NCBI GenBank assembly: GCA_013407085.1
Contig: JACCGJ010001746.1
Coordinates: 24,287-88,286 of the forward strand
From: Atriophallophorus winterbourni
Lineage: Eukaryota > Platyhelminthes > Trematoda > Plagiorchiida > Microphallidae
Reading direction: 5' to 3'
DNA: 64,000 nucleotides
The first letter of the stretch is position 1. Every line of letters starts with the position of its first letter. The notes below the pieces were generated by a model. That model ran no database searches. It was given only the letters and a program-made list of their open reading frames with translations, and was not told the DNA's origin. The translations under genes were made by a program, and so were the position numbers. This document shows, in pieces, positions 1-11,010 of this stretch.

Positions 1-1757
1 AGCATTGTCAGCACCAATTGCGCCGGAGACTATGCGCGATGTATGCATCAGTTCGGAAATAGTGCAGCACCACCTACGTAAGTTGAATATCAACAAGTCC
101 CCGGGAGCTGACGGAATCACACCTGCAATCCTAAAGTTATGCGGCAGTCAATTGTGCGAACCACTTTGTGATTTATTTAATCACTCCCTGAGGGGGGGTG
201 TTGTACCTAATGACTGGAAGAGAGGAATCATAACACCCATCTACAAAGGTGGAACTCGTTCTGACCCAGCAAATTACCGCCCTGTTACACTCCTTCCAGT
301 GATCTCAAAAGTTATGGAGCGAATTGTGTGCGAAGGAATTGTGAGTCATCTTGAAGCCCAAAACTTGTTGTCCGGAGAGCAACATGGATTTAGAAAGTCT
401 CGTTCTTGCTTGACTAACCTACTGGAGACACTGGATGACTGGACGCAGGCAGTGGATAATGGTGGTTGCGTGCATGCGTGTTACTTGGACATATCAAAGG
501 CGTTTGATCGCGTGGACCATTCTATACTCCTGCGCAAGCTGCACGATTTTGGTATTAATGGGTGCCTTCTTGCCTGGCTGAGAAGTAACCTTCTTGATCG
601 CAAAGCAACTGTACGTATCGATGGTGTGATGTCTGGGGAAATCGAGGCCACTAGCGGTGTCCCACAAGGTTCGGTACTTGGTCCGGTTCTCTTTTTGGTC
701 TACATCAACGACCTTCCGAAACTTGTCACAGCCAAAATGGTTCTCTTTGCGGATGATGTTAAAGTTTGGATGCGAATCACGTCAATCGTGGACTGTTTGC
801 GCTTACAAAGCGATTTGGATGTATTGAACAGCTGGTCGGAGCGAAACAAACTTCCATTCAACTTCCGAAAGTGTAAAATGTTGCAAATAGGCAAAGATTT
901 CCCATTCCCATACAACCTTGGATCAAACCAACTTGAATGGACAACCAAAGAAAAAGACCTCGGTGTATGGATTAGTGGAAGTCTTAAGAATAGCATGCAA
1001 TGTGATGCAGTGTACAACCGAGCTAGCCGCATGCTAGGTATGCCTCGGCGGATTTTCGGACATTTTTCCCGTGAATCATTCCCCATGCTCATAAATACGT
1101 ATATTAACCCGGTGATGGATTACTCAGTGCAAGCTTGGTCACCGTGGCAACAAACGGACATAAAGCTGCTCGAGAGGATTTATCACAGAGCAACCAAAAT
1201 GGTTGGCTGCCTCCGCAAACTACCATATGAGAATCGACTTGAGCAGCTTAATTTGGATACACTGCTTCGCAGAAGGGTTCGATTCGATCTAATACTAACC
1301 TACAAAATAATGAACGCCAAGGCGTACCCTCTGAGGCATCTATTTCGCCTCCGGTCAAGCCATGTCACACGTACTCACCCATTGGCATTTGATATTCCAC
1401 ATTCCCACCGGAACTCCCGTCGGTTCTTCTATTCGGTGCACGTTTGTTTCTTATGGAACTCCCTACCATCAGATGTTGTCCAATCATCTAGTGAAAGGAT
1501 TTTCAGGAACAAATTGGAAATATTTATGCGTAGTAATTCCACCCTACATCCCGTTCATATAACATGATCTTTTTCCAAACGAATAATTTTTTTTCATCAT
1601 ACAGCAACAATACATGACATTTTTGTAACTACGAAACTGTCGATCTTCCTAATGACTCAATTTATTTTGTATATATATTTATTGTCCTTATACGAATATC
1701 CTGTGGTGTTGTACAGCTACGAGCTTTTTTATACCATAAATTCTTGAATCTTGATAT
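1..1757 (+). mobile_element. CR1-like non-LTR retrotransposon (LINE), 3' part
   Basis: The element enters from the left edge and carries the reverse transcriptase end of ORF2 (2-1567), then a 3' UTR of about 190 bases. It ends near 1740-1757 in a TTGAATC-type short tandem repeat. The same tail unit, in reverse, ends the minus-strand relative at about 23447-23462, so this looks like the true LINE 3' end. CR1-clade LINEs typically end in short microsatellite tails rather than poly(A). The open frame suggests a young copy. Confidence 0.85.
2..1567 (+). CDS. LINE ORF2 reverse transcriptase, 5'-partial
   Basis: The frame is open from the window edge to the TGA at 1565-1567 (over 520 aa) with no stops. 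Seen in order: the finger motif SPGADGITPAIL, the YRPVTLLP block, QHGFRKSRSCLTNLL, the first catalytic block YLDISKAFDRVDH (about residue 160), SGVPQGSVLGPVLF, and the catalytic FADD (about residue 246). A CR1-type thumb and C-terminal region follows (KDLGVWI, then W-rich and basic stretches). These are the motifs of a CR1/SR1-like reverse transcriptase, which copies the element RNA at the nicked target. The upstream apurinic-type endonuclease is outside the window. The first visible codon is not a real start. Whether the element is still active cannot be judged without its 5' half. Confidence 0.9.
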   Translation, partial: ALSAPIAPETMRDVCISSEIVQHHLRKLNINKSPGADGITPAILKLCGSQLCEPLCDLFNHSLRGGVVPNDWKRGIITPIYKGGTRSDPANYRPVTLLPVISKVMERIVCEGIVSHLEAQNLLSGEQHGFRKSRSCLTNLLETLDDWTQAVDNGGCVHACYLDISKAFDRVDHSILLRKLHDFGINGCLLAWLRSNLLDRKATVRIDGVMSGEIEATSGVPQGSVLGPVLFLVYINDLPKLVTAKMVLFADDVKVWMRITSIVDCLRLQSDLDVLNSWSERNKLPFNFRKCKMLQIGKDFPFPYNLGSNQLEWTTKEKDLGVWISGSLKNSMQCDAVYNRASRMLGMPRRIFGHFSRESFPMLINTYINPVMDYSVQAWSPWQQTDIKLLERIYHRATKMVGCLRKLPYENRLEQLNLDTLLRRRVRFDLILTYKIMNAKAYPLRHLFRLRSSHVTRTHPLAFDIPHSHRNSRRFFYSVHVCFLWNSLPSDVVQSSSERIFRNKLEIFMRSNSTLHPVHIT

Positions 1758-2134
1758 GCTTAAATCTATACCATATCACGCCCCGCCAGCCTTGGCGCAT
1801 TGCGAGATATTTTTGAAGCTATTTTGAAGCTACAAGAAGTATCTACCGCTCGCCTTCACCAAAGCCATCGCTTGTAAACTATTTACGAATCCAGTGAAAA
1901 ACTTGGGCGTTGAAACAACACACAGATAAACCGGTAGCTGATTTGATGTACGTAATTTTCTGAATCCTATTTACGATCTACTTCTTCACAACAAGATGCT
2001 GTGGTTTTATTGTACAGCTTATCTTGAATCATAATATAGAACTATTCAGCTTCACACTTAACACATTTGGTTAAACACTTTTCAAAAAAGCAAATTTACA
2101 CGTTTCTATCGATTAGTTTATGCACCAAATATTA
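1758..2134. other. Spacer between LINE tail and VGLL4 stop; holds candidate VGLL4 3' UTR
   Basis: No coding signal is seen. On the minus strand this is the region just downstream of the VGLL4-like stop codon and should hold its 3' UTR. Confidence 0.5.
2006..2011 (-). promoter_or_regulatory. Candidate polyadenylation signal AATAAA
   Basis: AATAAA on the minus strand (TTTATT on plus), about 125 nt downstream of the VGLL4-like stop at 2135. Position and strand fit; no transcript evidence is available. Confidence 0.4.
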
Positions 2135-2947
2135 TCACGATGAATGCATTTTGTGGAATTTGTCAGTTACCTTATGAGATATCTGCGTGTTTCGATTATT
2201 GTTTCGGCCCTGGTCGGTATCGTTCGAATAGTTCTGTTCAATTTTCTCACACTCGTCATTGATATCGGATAGCGACGTAGAAAATGTGCACCTAGCGTTT
2301 GCCCCGCTATTTGAGCTTGTTGAATTTGCATTGGTAGTTTCCTGAAGGTTAGCTTTGCAATCATATTGGGCTAGCCAGATCTTTTTCGGTTTGAACGTAT
2401 TATTTGCAGTGGTTGTTGTAGGTGCAGGGGAGATTTTTGATGTCTCCTTTGATGAATCGATCGATGTGTCGTTGTTTTCCAATAAGTGATCAACAAAAAT
2501 GTGTTGCTCGCTCCCGTGTTTAGTCACATTATTCTCCATATTCGTAAAATGGAATGTTCCTTTTTGGCCCTGACCAAAACTCAAGGAGATGGGAGATAAT
2601 TGCTTACTGGCGGTTGGCGAATCTGTCTGAGCGTTCTGCCTGATAAGTGTTTTTGGTCTCACTGCTTTATTACAAGTATTTTCCATCACTCCTTGAGATG
2701 TGCTTTGTGATAAAGTGGGTGGTGTTGGCACAAAACCTGAGTTTTTAAACGGAAGTTGTTTGACTGTATGTTTATCCAATGACCTTGGCTGCATGAAGCC
2801 ACGAAAACCCATCAACGACTTTTCAAAATGTTCGTCGACCGCCATTTCTGCAGCTGTTCTGATTTCGGTAGAACTCACAACTCCTCGCTGGCGATATGGC
2901 GGTGGTGCAGGGGGAGACTTATTTTTGTCCCTTCCTTGTGCAATTGT
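2135..2947 (-). CDS. VGLL4: VGLL4-like, exon 3: second Tondu motif and C-terminus
   Basis: Starts after a TTTCAG acceptor at 2948-2949. It opens with a proline- and arginine-rich linker (PPAPPPYRQR). The second TEAD-binding Tondu motif AVDEHFEKSLMGF follows at about residues 313-325 of the joined protein. It matches the VDEHF-x-KSL pattern of family TDU motifs, with the His-Phe pair and the Leu in place. The remaining 220 residues are Ser/Thr/Asn-rich and look disordered. The frame ends at the TGA at 2135-2137. An AAG|GTAACT near 2170 could be a splice donor, so a different C-terminus is possible; the nearby AATAAA favours this being the last exon. Confidence 0.85.
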   Translation of the reverse strand, partial: TIAQGRDKNKSPPAPPPYRQRGVVSSTEIRTAAEMAVDEHFEKSLMGFRGFMQPRSLDKHTVKQLPFKNSGFVPTPPTLSQSTSQGVMENTCNKAVRPKTLIRQNAQTDSPTASKQLSPISLSFGQGQKGTFHFTNMENNVTKHGSEQHIFVDHLLENNDTSIDSSKETSKISPAPTTTTANNTFKPKKIWLAQYDCKANLQETTNANSTSSNSGANARCTFSTSLSDINDECEKIEQNYSNDTDQGRNNNRNTQISHKVTDKFHKMHSS

Positions 2948-3159
2948 CTGAAACTAAAATGGTTCGAAAAATCAACGCAAATCAAGATTGAATGTTTCCA
3001 CACGAAAGGAGATACCACTCAACGACATACATTCAATGACAAGAAATATACCAATACTATTTCTATTCATAAATTTTAGTTCAAACATTGGTTTACAATC
3101 GTACAGCTCGATCTTTATTTGGATACTGTTTACTTAGCAGTCAAATGTCAATTAAAAAA

Positions 3160-3378
3160 TCACTTCCAACATGTTGGTCGTACTAGACTTATCCAACAGT
3201 GGCTTACTAGTTCACGCCTTGTTTATGGTGTCATCAATATTTCAAGTTATGTGGATATTGAACGTACTGTCCATACTGGATGAGTGTAAACAGCACGAAA
3301 CCAGCCGTGGGTGTGCGATGGAAATGCAGGCAAATTTGGATATTTTCTTCATACACATGCGCGTGGACACATAGGATA
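3160..3378 (+). repeat. Type-A hammerhead repeat, copy split by an RTE insertion
   Basis: Shares with the 9.8-kb copy the block TTGGTCGTAC followed by TTATCCAACAGTG, then the hammerhead core at 3277-3301 and the GTGGGTGTG block. The repeat sequence continues beyond 3768, after the LINE insertion. Confidence 0.6.
3277..3301 (+). ncRNA. Hammerhead ribozyme-like core, type A, mutated
   Basis: Reads TGGATGA, then stem II GTGT-AAACA-GCAC, then GAAAC, followed by the type-A stem I strand GTGGGTG. Compared with the consensus CTGATGA, the first conserved element carries two changes, so self-cleavage is probably lost. Stem II is preserved with one G-U pair. Confidence 0.6.
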
Positions 3379-3391
3379 AGCAGATTGGTAT
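3379..3391 (+). repeat. Left target-site duplication of RTE insertion
   Basis: AGCAGATTGGTAT, repeated exactly at 3756-3768 on the other side of the inserted LINE. Confidence 0.85.
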
Positions 3392-3755
3392 TCATTCATT
3401 CATTCAGTCCTCTCCGTGCCGGGTGGCACATGAGGCGAAGACAACTTCACGCCAGTGGTTCCGGTCTGTCGCTGCTTCCGTTGCCGTCTGCACCGTGAAT
3501 CCTTGTGCATGTAGTTCGCGTTCCAACGTTATGCGCCAAGTTTCCTTGGGCCGTCCCCTTTTTCGTTTACCTTGCGGATGCCAGTGCATGGCTACCTTCG
3601 TATGCGAACTGGGATCCATCCTGCAGACATGACCGAACCACGGATCTGTTGTCATCGTTTCCGTAGCAATGTAGGTTTTACGGGATATGGTTGCTAGCCC
3701 TAAGCCCAACCCTTCTCCTTTCTCAGACGGGCTTGGGACCGTACTTGGCGGAGTT
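3392..3755 (-). mobile_element. 5'-truncated RTE-like LINE with target-site duplication
   Basis: On the minus strand it encodes the C-terminal end of an RTE-type ORF2: WFGHVCRMDPSSHTKVAMHW, then GKRKRGRPKETWR and NHWREVVFASCA. It then has a short 3' end with a (GAAT)n tail next to 3392. A 13-bp direct repeat flanks the insert (3379-3391 and 3756-3768). Truncation at the 5' end, a tail and a TSD together are the signature of target-primed reverse transcription. It sits inside an older type-A hammerhead repeat. Confidence 0.85.
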
Positions 3756-3768
3756 AGCAGATTGGTAT
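3756..3768 (+). repeat. Right target-site duplication of RTE insertion
   Basis: AGCAGATTGGTAT, identical to 3379-3391. Confidence 0.85.
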
Positions 3769-4275
3769 GGCCCGGCAATATCAAACGGTGGTCTAAAAGT
3801 TCACGCTTCATTCGCTGTCAACACATTTTTTGTGAAGTTCTCATTAAATCCGATTAACTTCAAATCAGCCCAGTTCTCGTGCAATATAACAGAGGATAAG
3901 GCGACTTTAAAGCTAGGATTGTGTTTCCTTACAAAATACTAATGTCAATTTAAACAGAATGAATGAAAATTCAATATAACGATAACTATAAAATGATCTA
4001 CCTAGTCATATTAAACAAGTTTAAACTTGCAAACTTCAGCGTTTTTTATCAGCATATACCTTTTAATGCGTTAAGTTTCCTTATTTTTTAAGTTGAGCTG
4101 TTCTGTATTGATTATATTAGTGTAATTGCACACCCTAGTAGCACTGATTTTGAAACTAAACAACTTGAATCAATTTTAAAAAATTAGCCAAGAAACCAAT
4201 AGCGTTTGCCATACGCGAAATTTGTAAAAAAATTTGGAATATAAATAACCAAACACAAGTTTCTAATTCACTTAC

Positions 4276-4399
4276 CGGGACATCAACTTGTAGTTTGTTG
4301 AGAGCTTTGAAGAAGTGTTCATCGGCGTCAGCGGTTTGTTTGATAATCACTTTAGAAACGGAGAACTTGAAGCTTTCCGGTTGATCTACATCAAGAGAC
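4276..4399 (-). CDS. VGLL4: VGLL4-like, exon 2: first Tondu motif
   Basis: A 124-nt exon bounded by a CTTGTAG acceptor and a GTAAGTG donor. It encodes residues 236-277 of the model. The motif DADEHFFKALNKL (from residue 260) matches the Tondu consensus VDDHFAKAL found in VGLL4 family proteins, with EHF and KAL intact. The second motif lies about 50 residues further on, in exon 3. Paired, closely spaced TDUs are the hallmark that separates VGLL4 from single-TDU VGLL1-3 and vestigial. The preceding SFKFSVSKVIIK block is of unknown role. Confidence 0.85.
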
Positions 4400-5478
4400 C
4401 TACAAGGAGAAACAAATATGATCAAATACGGTTACCAAATGTATTCGAGTTGTTATATTATGATTAGCTAAAATGAGCCCCTATTAAACATCACTACATT
4501 AGTGGTACATCCGTCACTCTAAGCTTTCTCATACGTACCTCACAGAAAAATGGCTGACCTAACATCATTTTCTCATAGTATACTGTCAGAATAATACCAT
4601 TGAGTGCCACTGAGTTAACATACGATTCTCCAATCGCTAAACAGTCGTAACGGAACTTCGAATAATCGTATTGAAAGTTTTGTCTCGAAATTTGCCTCCA
4701 CGAGATGTCGTTTACCCGGTCAAACACGAACAATCCGAAGCAAGCTAACCAAAAAAACACCGCACACGTCTGGCCGAGACGATCGATCGTGGTAGGCCGC
4801 GAACGCGCAAGGCACAGTGGTAATGTCATGCCGTTTGTGCCATTTACCGTATACAAGTGGGTTGGGTCAAGATAATATCGATCGATGTGGCACAGTTTCT
4901 TGCATTCTAAACAGGTGACTGAACAGTGTGTGTGTGCGTGCGTGATGGAGTTCGTTGGTGAAACATATGGCATGGAAATGTGCATGAGAAGTCGCTTGCT
5001 ACAATTTTTGATAAAACATGCACAAACATGTAAGCTCGCGTTTAGTTTGAGTAGATCGCTTTATTTCATGTGGATTTGAATTCATTCACTGCGGAAACTG
5101 AGTCTATAAAACGTTAAAATGAATAATCTATCTGGAAACCAAAACGACACGAAAGATGTTCAGAATTTCATATATTCCACGTCACTTTTAAAAACTCAAT
5201 TTTAGTTTTTTCTCCATTTTAACACCTCGTTGAATTTGGTCATTTCTAATATAGGTGAAAAATTTGCTCTTTTTTCCATCTTCCGATGAGCTTGGCTGCT
5301 GCACATAAGGCAGTCGCCTGACTGTCGCCTGATTGTTTTTGTATCGAGCTTCGCGCATATCATACATACCAGAGTAAGAAGGTGCACAATGAAAGGACGG
5401 GAATACAATCGGAAATATGCGGCGGTCATCGTAACCTGAGTTGACCTTAGGTTCCAATAACAAGCTAAATTAATAAGG

Positions 5479-5520
5479 TGTGATAATGCACACACAATCA
5501 CACACAAACACACACGTACC
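5479..5520. repeat. CA-rich microsatellite
   Basis: Imperfect CACA/AACA run inside VGLL4 intron 1. It creates a long cysteine-rich chance frame on the minus strand that is not a gene. Confidence 0.75.
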
Positions 5521-6794
5521 ACAAATGCCCAGGGTTGGCACAAACACACGCAAACACAGCGCGCGTAAACGCACCACGTTTTAGAACATTTAGCCAGAGA
5601 ATATGCAGGATAGCAGTGGAATTTGCTTGCATACCATGCTCTGTGACAGGAATGGCATTCAGACCACGTGCGTTCGTATATGCATGCCTGCTTTATAGCC
5701 CACAACATGTGCAGCGCGACAACAATAAGCGCTTGCAACAGAAAGGCAAACAAACAATGGAATCCGAAGTTGAATGAAAGTTTTAGATAGTCCGTTCTAC
5801 CCTTCTGAATCCCCGAATCAGTTTTGATTGTGTGTGCACGAGGATTACAATGCAGAGCAAAAAGGTCTAGTTTAAAGCAGACAACATTTTGATCAATGCG
5901 CAGCAAGTGCTCGAGAGTTTGGTTGTTTTATTTGCAACAGATAACTAACTGTCACAATATTGCTAGTGTGTCAAATAAGGCAAGCAATGTTGGTATATTT
6001 ACTGTCAATAAACTTGTGTTGGTATTATTCGTTGAAAAGCAATAGTTCCAATCATCAATATCCAAATATAATTGATCGATGCAAAGAGAAAAACGAGCGA
6101 TTTAGGTTAAGTTAAATGATTTCCCAGGATTTCTTGCTACAAGCAAATCTTGCAACATTGTTGTCATTAGACATGTGACTTCAGTTGTGAGCTTCATTTT
6201 TATGAACATGTGTGACCCGGTCAATCGTTTTGAAATCACAATCAATCCTTCTACAATAAATTCACATTAACATTTGAATTGAAATAACATTATACTCACG
6301 AATTATATATCGAAATTTATTTCTCTGCCGCATCAAAATAGGTAGCAATGGAAACAAAATGCACGTTTTGAAATAGACTATTATTTTATAAATAATAGAA
6401 AAAATAACTTGGGTATTGCATATAAATCGGTGAGAGCAGATCATATAACATAGTAGGCTGTTTGGAGGTAGGTGGTAAAAGTTTTGTCACAAAACTTGAT
6501 TAAATCTTCAGCATAACTTATTATAAATCGCGAGAGCTTTGAATCTCCTTAAAACTACACCACATTTTCGTGTGTGTTTGTGCAGCAATTTTCAAAACCG
6601 AAATATACTTTACGGACGAGACACATAGGAAATTTCCTCGAGAAAATACCTAGCAGAAATTGCGAAATATAAAATCTGGACGAACAGAAATGAACGTGTT
6701 TACGAGACTATTTAATCGTCAAAAGGACGTTGGAATACACGCGACCGCCAGTCACTGTTCTCAATACACATAAAACACACGAAATATTTCTGAA

Positions 6795-7035
6795 TTTAAG
6801 TTGCGCTTGTATGCCAATGTTAGATAATTTTGGTACGTTTAACCTATTTAATCACATATGCCCGTACATATGTAGATGGGGTGTAAAGCTATGGTCATTT
6901 GAATGCATCCCCCCCCTACACACGACCGGTTTCTTGCTGTTTCCACTCATCAAGTAGGGACAGTAGGATCACGATCCGCATGCGATTGAAACAGTAGAAA
7001 AATGGGAAACAAGTTGCGCTTGTATGTCACTGTAT
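6795..7035 (-). repeat. Type-A hammerhead repeat, partial tandem dimer
   Basis: The block TTGCGCTTGTATGcCA occurs at about 6803 and again at about 7015, giving a period near 213 bp, with one hammerhead-like core between (6929-6953). Orientation is minus, judged by the ribozyme. Confidence 0.65.
6929..6953 (-). ncRNA. Hammerhead ribozyme-like core, type A, mutated
   Basis: On the minus strand TTGATGA replaces CTGATGA, stem II is weakened (GTGG-AAACA-GCAA), and GAAAC with the palindromic ACCGGT and a GTC cleavage triplet is intact. Likely inactive. Confidence 0.6.
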
Positions 7036-8584
7036 ATAAATTCAATTTGGGGTAGATTTTCAATCCTTGTTAGTGGGAGACAACGACATTCACGGAAATA
7101 TTTCGATGTCTATCATTGAACAACGCCAGCTCGCGATCTTCGTATGCAATTGTACGTTGCTTAAGCACTGATAATATGCCGTTGGTTCTACACGAGGAAC
7201 AGAAATTGTAATATTCACAGAAGTAGAAATACGGTCACACAGGAAGATGGGCAACATCAATGATCTCTAGCTCTATGATTTACGTCAGATTTGTGCACCT
7301 ATCTCGCGTGAATTCTTTAACGAAGTCTGTACTATCCAAAGGCTTCAAGGTTGTGGCGAAGTATTTAAATCACGCTCGAATCTATCCTAATTACTCCGGT
7401 TATCGCTAAATCTTGCCATTAAATGATTTTCGTACATTACTAAGGGGATATGTTTTCAAAAGCCCGAACATTAACTGGCTTATCAGCGTTTATGAATTAC
7501 ATGGTGAGAAAGCAATATTTTTTCTCGTTTCAGCGCACTGCTTAACTACCTCTATTATATTGTTATCGCCATGTATTTAAATTTTATTGCATGATATTGT
7601 TCCTTCATGCTTCAGTTGCATCTTGATGCGATCACTTTTCAGTCGCGAATACACAAAGCATTGTTTGGGATAATTACTGAACAAGATCACCCATTTCAAG
7701 GTGATAATTCGATCAATTTGAGTCATTTGTTCACCAATTATTCGTCCGCATGAGGTAAAAAGTTCCAACAGTCAACCGAATCACTGAGTATGGTTAACCT
7801 TTATGGTTATCATCTCAGGTTATATTATGAGAAGTATATTGGAATATAATCACAACAGATGATTATATGTCAATGTCTCCAGGTGATTCTGTTTACCTAT
7901 ATATAAGATGATAAAATGATATTAGAGTGGGATATTTTACAAATGCAAGGATATATCTTTATTATTATTTAACGTGGCCTGAATTTTACTAGCATCGATG
8001 ATATGTGAAAACCTTCAGTATTTGACATTTTCTACTGCAGTTCAATATTCCCAAATTATTTTTACTTGTGTGCATACACAGGAAATTATTATCGGGCATG
8101 GAACCAGAGTCTAATTTGTGTTGGTTTTCAAGTGTGGATTTCAAAATTAAGCTAACATCGGGATAATTTACGACTTTTCCCAAACATTGACTTGCACGTA
8201 TTTAGTTTATATTCAGACACGGCAAGCTAGTTTCATGTTAATGCTTATTGATATATTGATCAATACAATTATTAAAGCAGTAATAATGTTGAAATATTGA
8301 TTCTACACCATAATTTGATTGTAAAAGCTATGCTAATTGATTTAGGCTTGTGTGTTCCTAATATACAAAATTCTAAATCACGGGGAAATTAAATGTGAAA
8401 AGCTTTGTGTGTGAAATTGAATAAAAGGTTAATTATACTCGCCAACAATGAGCGGATCAAGAGCATATGGTGATAGTATTTTGCATCCTAAAATCGATGG
8501 CACTCAGAAGCTATTTTTATTCTGCAAATTTCATCAAATATTTGTTAATTCACCAATACGGTGGAGACTATTTTGTATGAAAAA

Positions 8585-8690
8585 TCTATTACACACACCC
8601 AGAGACCGGTTTGTTCTCATCAGGTAGGGATAGTGCGATCAAGATCTGCATGACTTCAAACAGTGGGAAAATGGTAAACAATTATGCGTT
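8585..8690 (-). repeat. Type-A hammerhead repeat, degraded
   Basis: CTGATGAG is intact on the minus strand, but stem II is mostly deleted before ACCGGTCT. The flanks match the other type-A copies. Confidence 0.5.
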
Positions 8691-9724
8691 ATTGTATTAG
8701 TCCGCATTGAGCGGCACCATGAGATAATCGAATACATATTTGCTGTCTCAACAAGTTTGTTGAATTGAAAATGAATCACAATGATTAGCCTCACTGAAAG
8801 CATTGAGTTTACGAGCAAACAATCAGCTAGCCTTTAGAATATTCCATCATTACATCACTTGTTCTAGCCGATGGGAATGAAAATTAGAAGCAAAACGTAA
8901 AACTGGTTGTCAATCTGGTAAATGTTTTTGTATCTTATTATTCAGACTCATGTTCTCGGAAAGATGTAAAACGCCGCATCGCGTCAAAATTGGTTAGCTG
9001 GAGTTTGACACATGTGACTGCTAAACATTTGAATGCATTTTCCTCAAGCAACTTGCAAGCAAGTCAATAATTTCACACATGCCAGTGACATTGTCAAAAT
9101 GTTTAGCAAGATTTTTTCATTAAGCATAAAGGTGAAATGCCAACATGCATTTGTGCTGCTCTCAAACACGTGTTTAAAGAAACACACAGATCGTAGCAGT
9201 AGATTGGCGTCAATCGAATTTCGATTTAATCCAATTTTATTTATATCCATTTGTCAATATCTTTAATGTCTTTTTATCTGTGATACCCAAATGAACCCAT
9301 CATTATTCAGAGGCAAATCAATTCTATTATAATGATATAACTTGAAGCCATTGGTAAATGGTTTCAATACAACAACATATAGTGTTCAAATAAAGAAAGA
9401 CAGAATGACTAGGCCAAGCATTCAAAAGAATTATAAGTGGCCACTTTATTCCGTAAACCATATTTCCATACTTACAGCTTGCGGTTAATATCGAGCTGTT
9501 CGCAATGAACGTAAGGCGGAAGCAATGATAGTTCCGGATACTCTGGTAAGCAGAACTTATGAATTGATGCCGTTCATGGTGTTTGCAATTGGTTTTGTTT
9601 TAAGCGTTCAACACATTTTCATTGATTTTACAAATTCTGTTGCTCGAAATAAACAACACAATATGTTAATCAATCCAATCGAATATTAAAAGCTACGTTA
9701 TTTTTGGACCGTCACTGTTCACTC

Positions 9725-10000
9725 ATATATGCAAACTAAGACCGGATTCGTGCTGTTTGCACTCATCAGGTAGGGACAGTAGGATCAGGATCTTCATACG
9801 CTTGAAACAGTGGAAGAATAGTAAACAAGTTGTGCTTGTATGCCACTGTTGGATAATATTGGTACAACCAACCTGTTCAATCACATGAGCTTACACGCAT
9901 GGTCTAGGGTTAAAACCCTGAGTGGGTTCTCATATGTTTGAACAGGTTGGTCGTACCAACCTTATCCAACAGTGCAACGTTTCACTTTTCACTGTTTTTG
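9725..10000 (-). repeat. Type-A hammerhead repeat with long inverted repeat
   Basis: Contains a hammerhead core at 9745-9769 and, from about 9848 to 9993, an inverted repeat. One arm begins CACTGTTGGATAA and the other ends TTATCCAACAGTG; each arm also carries the TTGGT-GTACCAACC block and the ACCTGTTCAA/TTGAACAGGT block. The arms are about 40 nt each around a loop of about 65 nt. Confidence 0.65.
9745..9769 (-). ncRNA. Hammerhead ribozyme-like core, type A, one core change
   Basis: CTGATGA and a perfect stem II (GTGC-AAACA-GCAC) are intact on the minus strand. GAATC replaces GAAAC at a conserved position, so activity is doubtful. The stem I 3' strand has also drifted. Confidence 0.65.
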
Positions 10001-10859
10001 CTAAAAGAGAAAGTATGTACGCAGACGCGAAGATTAAAGCAATCGCTACAAAAATTCACCATCCGTCATGATGTGTACACCTAAACAATGTTTTATGTTT
10101 TATGACGGGGTGAAAATTCTGCACAGATATTCACAACGTAGCACTTCGTTTAGTTTATGGGCATACATAACCGAAAGACACATTTCCAACTCGTTCAAGA
10201 TTATGCAAATGAGCTATAACGCAATGTCTTTTTAAATCGTCTTAAATTTTATTATATTTAACGATAAAGAAAGTGGCTTTGAACACAATTATTGTCTGTG
10301 AATCTTTTCATCACATCGTAGGTTAGATTGTTTTATATATTCTTATTCTATTTGCGGCATACCAATTTAAGTTGTTTGATTGCAATATTTCGAGCGTGAA
10401 TCATGTTCCATGTAGTTAGTACACAAATTCCTCTCGTCGACGAATATCACGTGGAACAAATATTCGTCGATCATGCATACCTGTGTGACGAAAGCGTTCC
10501 GATGATTCTCGTGTTTGCCGAAGTGTGACATACCACATTTGATGACCATAAGTGTCAACTCGGGTGGAATAGAGCTAATTCTATGTGTGGGCACCTGACG
10601 TTGTTCGTGAATACTTTAGTAATGAATTAGTTGGTGCCTTAACTCGAAGCTCCGTGGGTCGATGTGTAAACGTGCTGTAACCTTAAAATAGCCTAAAGTT
10701 GAAAGCCGTTACACGCTAAGCCAGATTCCTTTAACTGATCGTTGTACGTTTTAGGGATTCCACAGTGATTGGTGGATGAATATTTAGTAATAAAAGTTTT
10801 ATTATGAAGCCGCTGTTAAACAAGAATCATACGGTGAACTTTGGTGTTTGAGTAGAGGG

Positions 10860-11010
10860 TACTTCTGTATGCAAGCATCGAGGGCGTTGTACGAATCGTA
10901 TTTAACAACGGTTTCAATTATAGGTTAATTTAACACTACCACTGTTTCAACATTCATCGTCGCTACCTAATGGCGGCAAACACCAAGAAAGCGGTTGTGG
11001 TTTATTCGTT
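10860..11010 (+). repeat. Degraded hammerhead repeat (type-B like)
   Basis: Shows GTTGTACGAAtC, CACTGTTTCAA and a decayed core (CTAATGG, GGCAAACACC, AAGAAAGCGG) in the type-B order on plus. Too mutated to fold reliably. Confidence 0.4.

Larger units (their letters stand above)
2948..4275 (-). other. VGLL4 intron 2
   Basis: 1328-nt intron containing a type-A hammerhead repeat (about 3160-3378 and continuing after 3768) that is interrupted by a 5'-truncated RTE LINE at 3392-3755. The rest (3830-4275) is AT-rich with nothing recognised. Confidence 0.7.

Noticed and set aside
2165..2175. AAG|GTAACT as a splice donor ending VGLL4 exon 3
   Set aside because: Possible, but no downstream exon was recognised before the LINE at 1757 and an AATAAA follows the simple stop; kept as an alternative only.
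4494..4985. 163-codon minus-strand frame
   Set aside because: Intronic, no recognisable domain, His/Cys-rich by composition; no sign of selection visible.
5202..5906. 234-codon minus-strand frame
   Set aside because: Lies inside VGLL4 intron 1; its Cys/Val-rich stretch comes from a CA microsatellite and no domain or splice support is seen.
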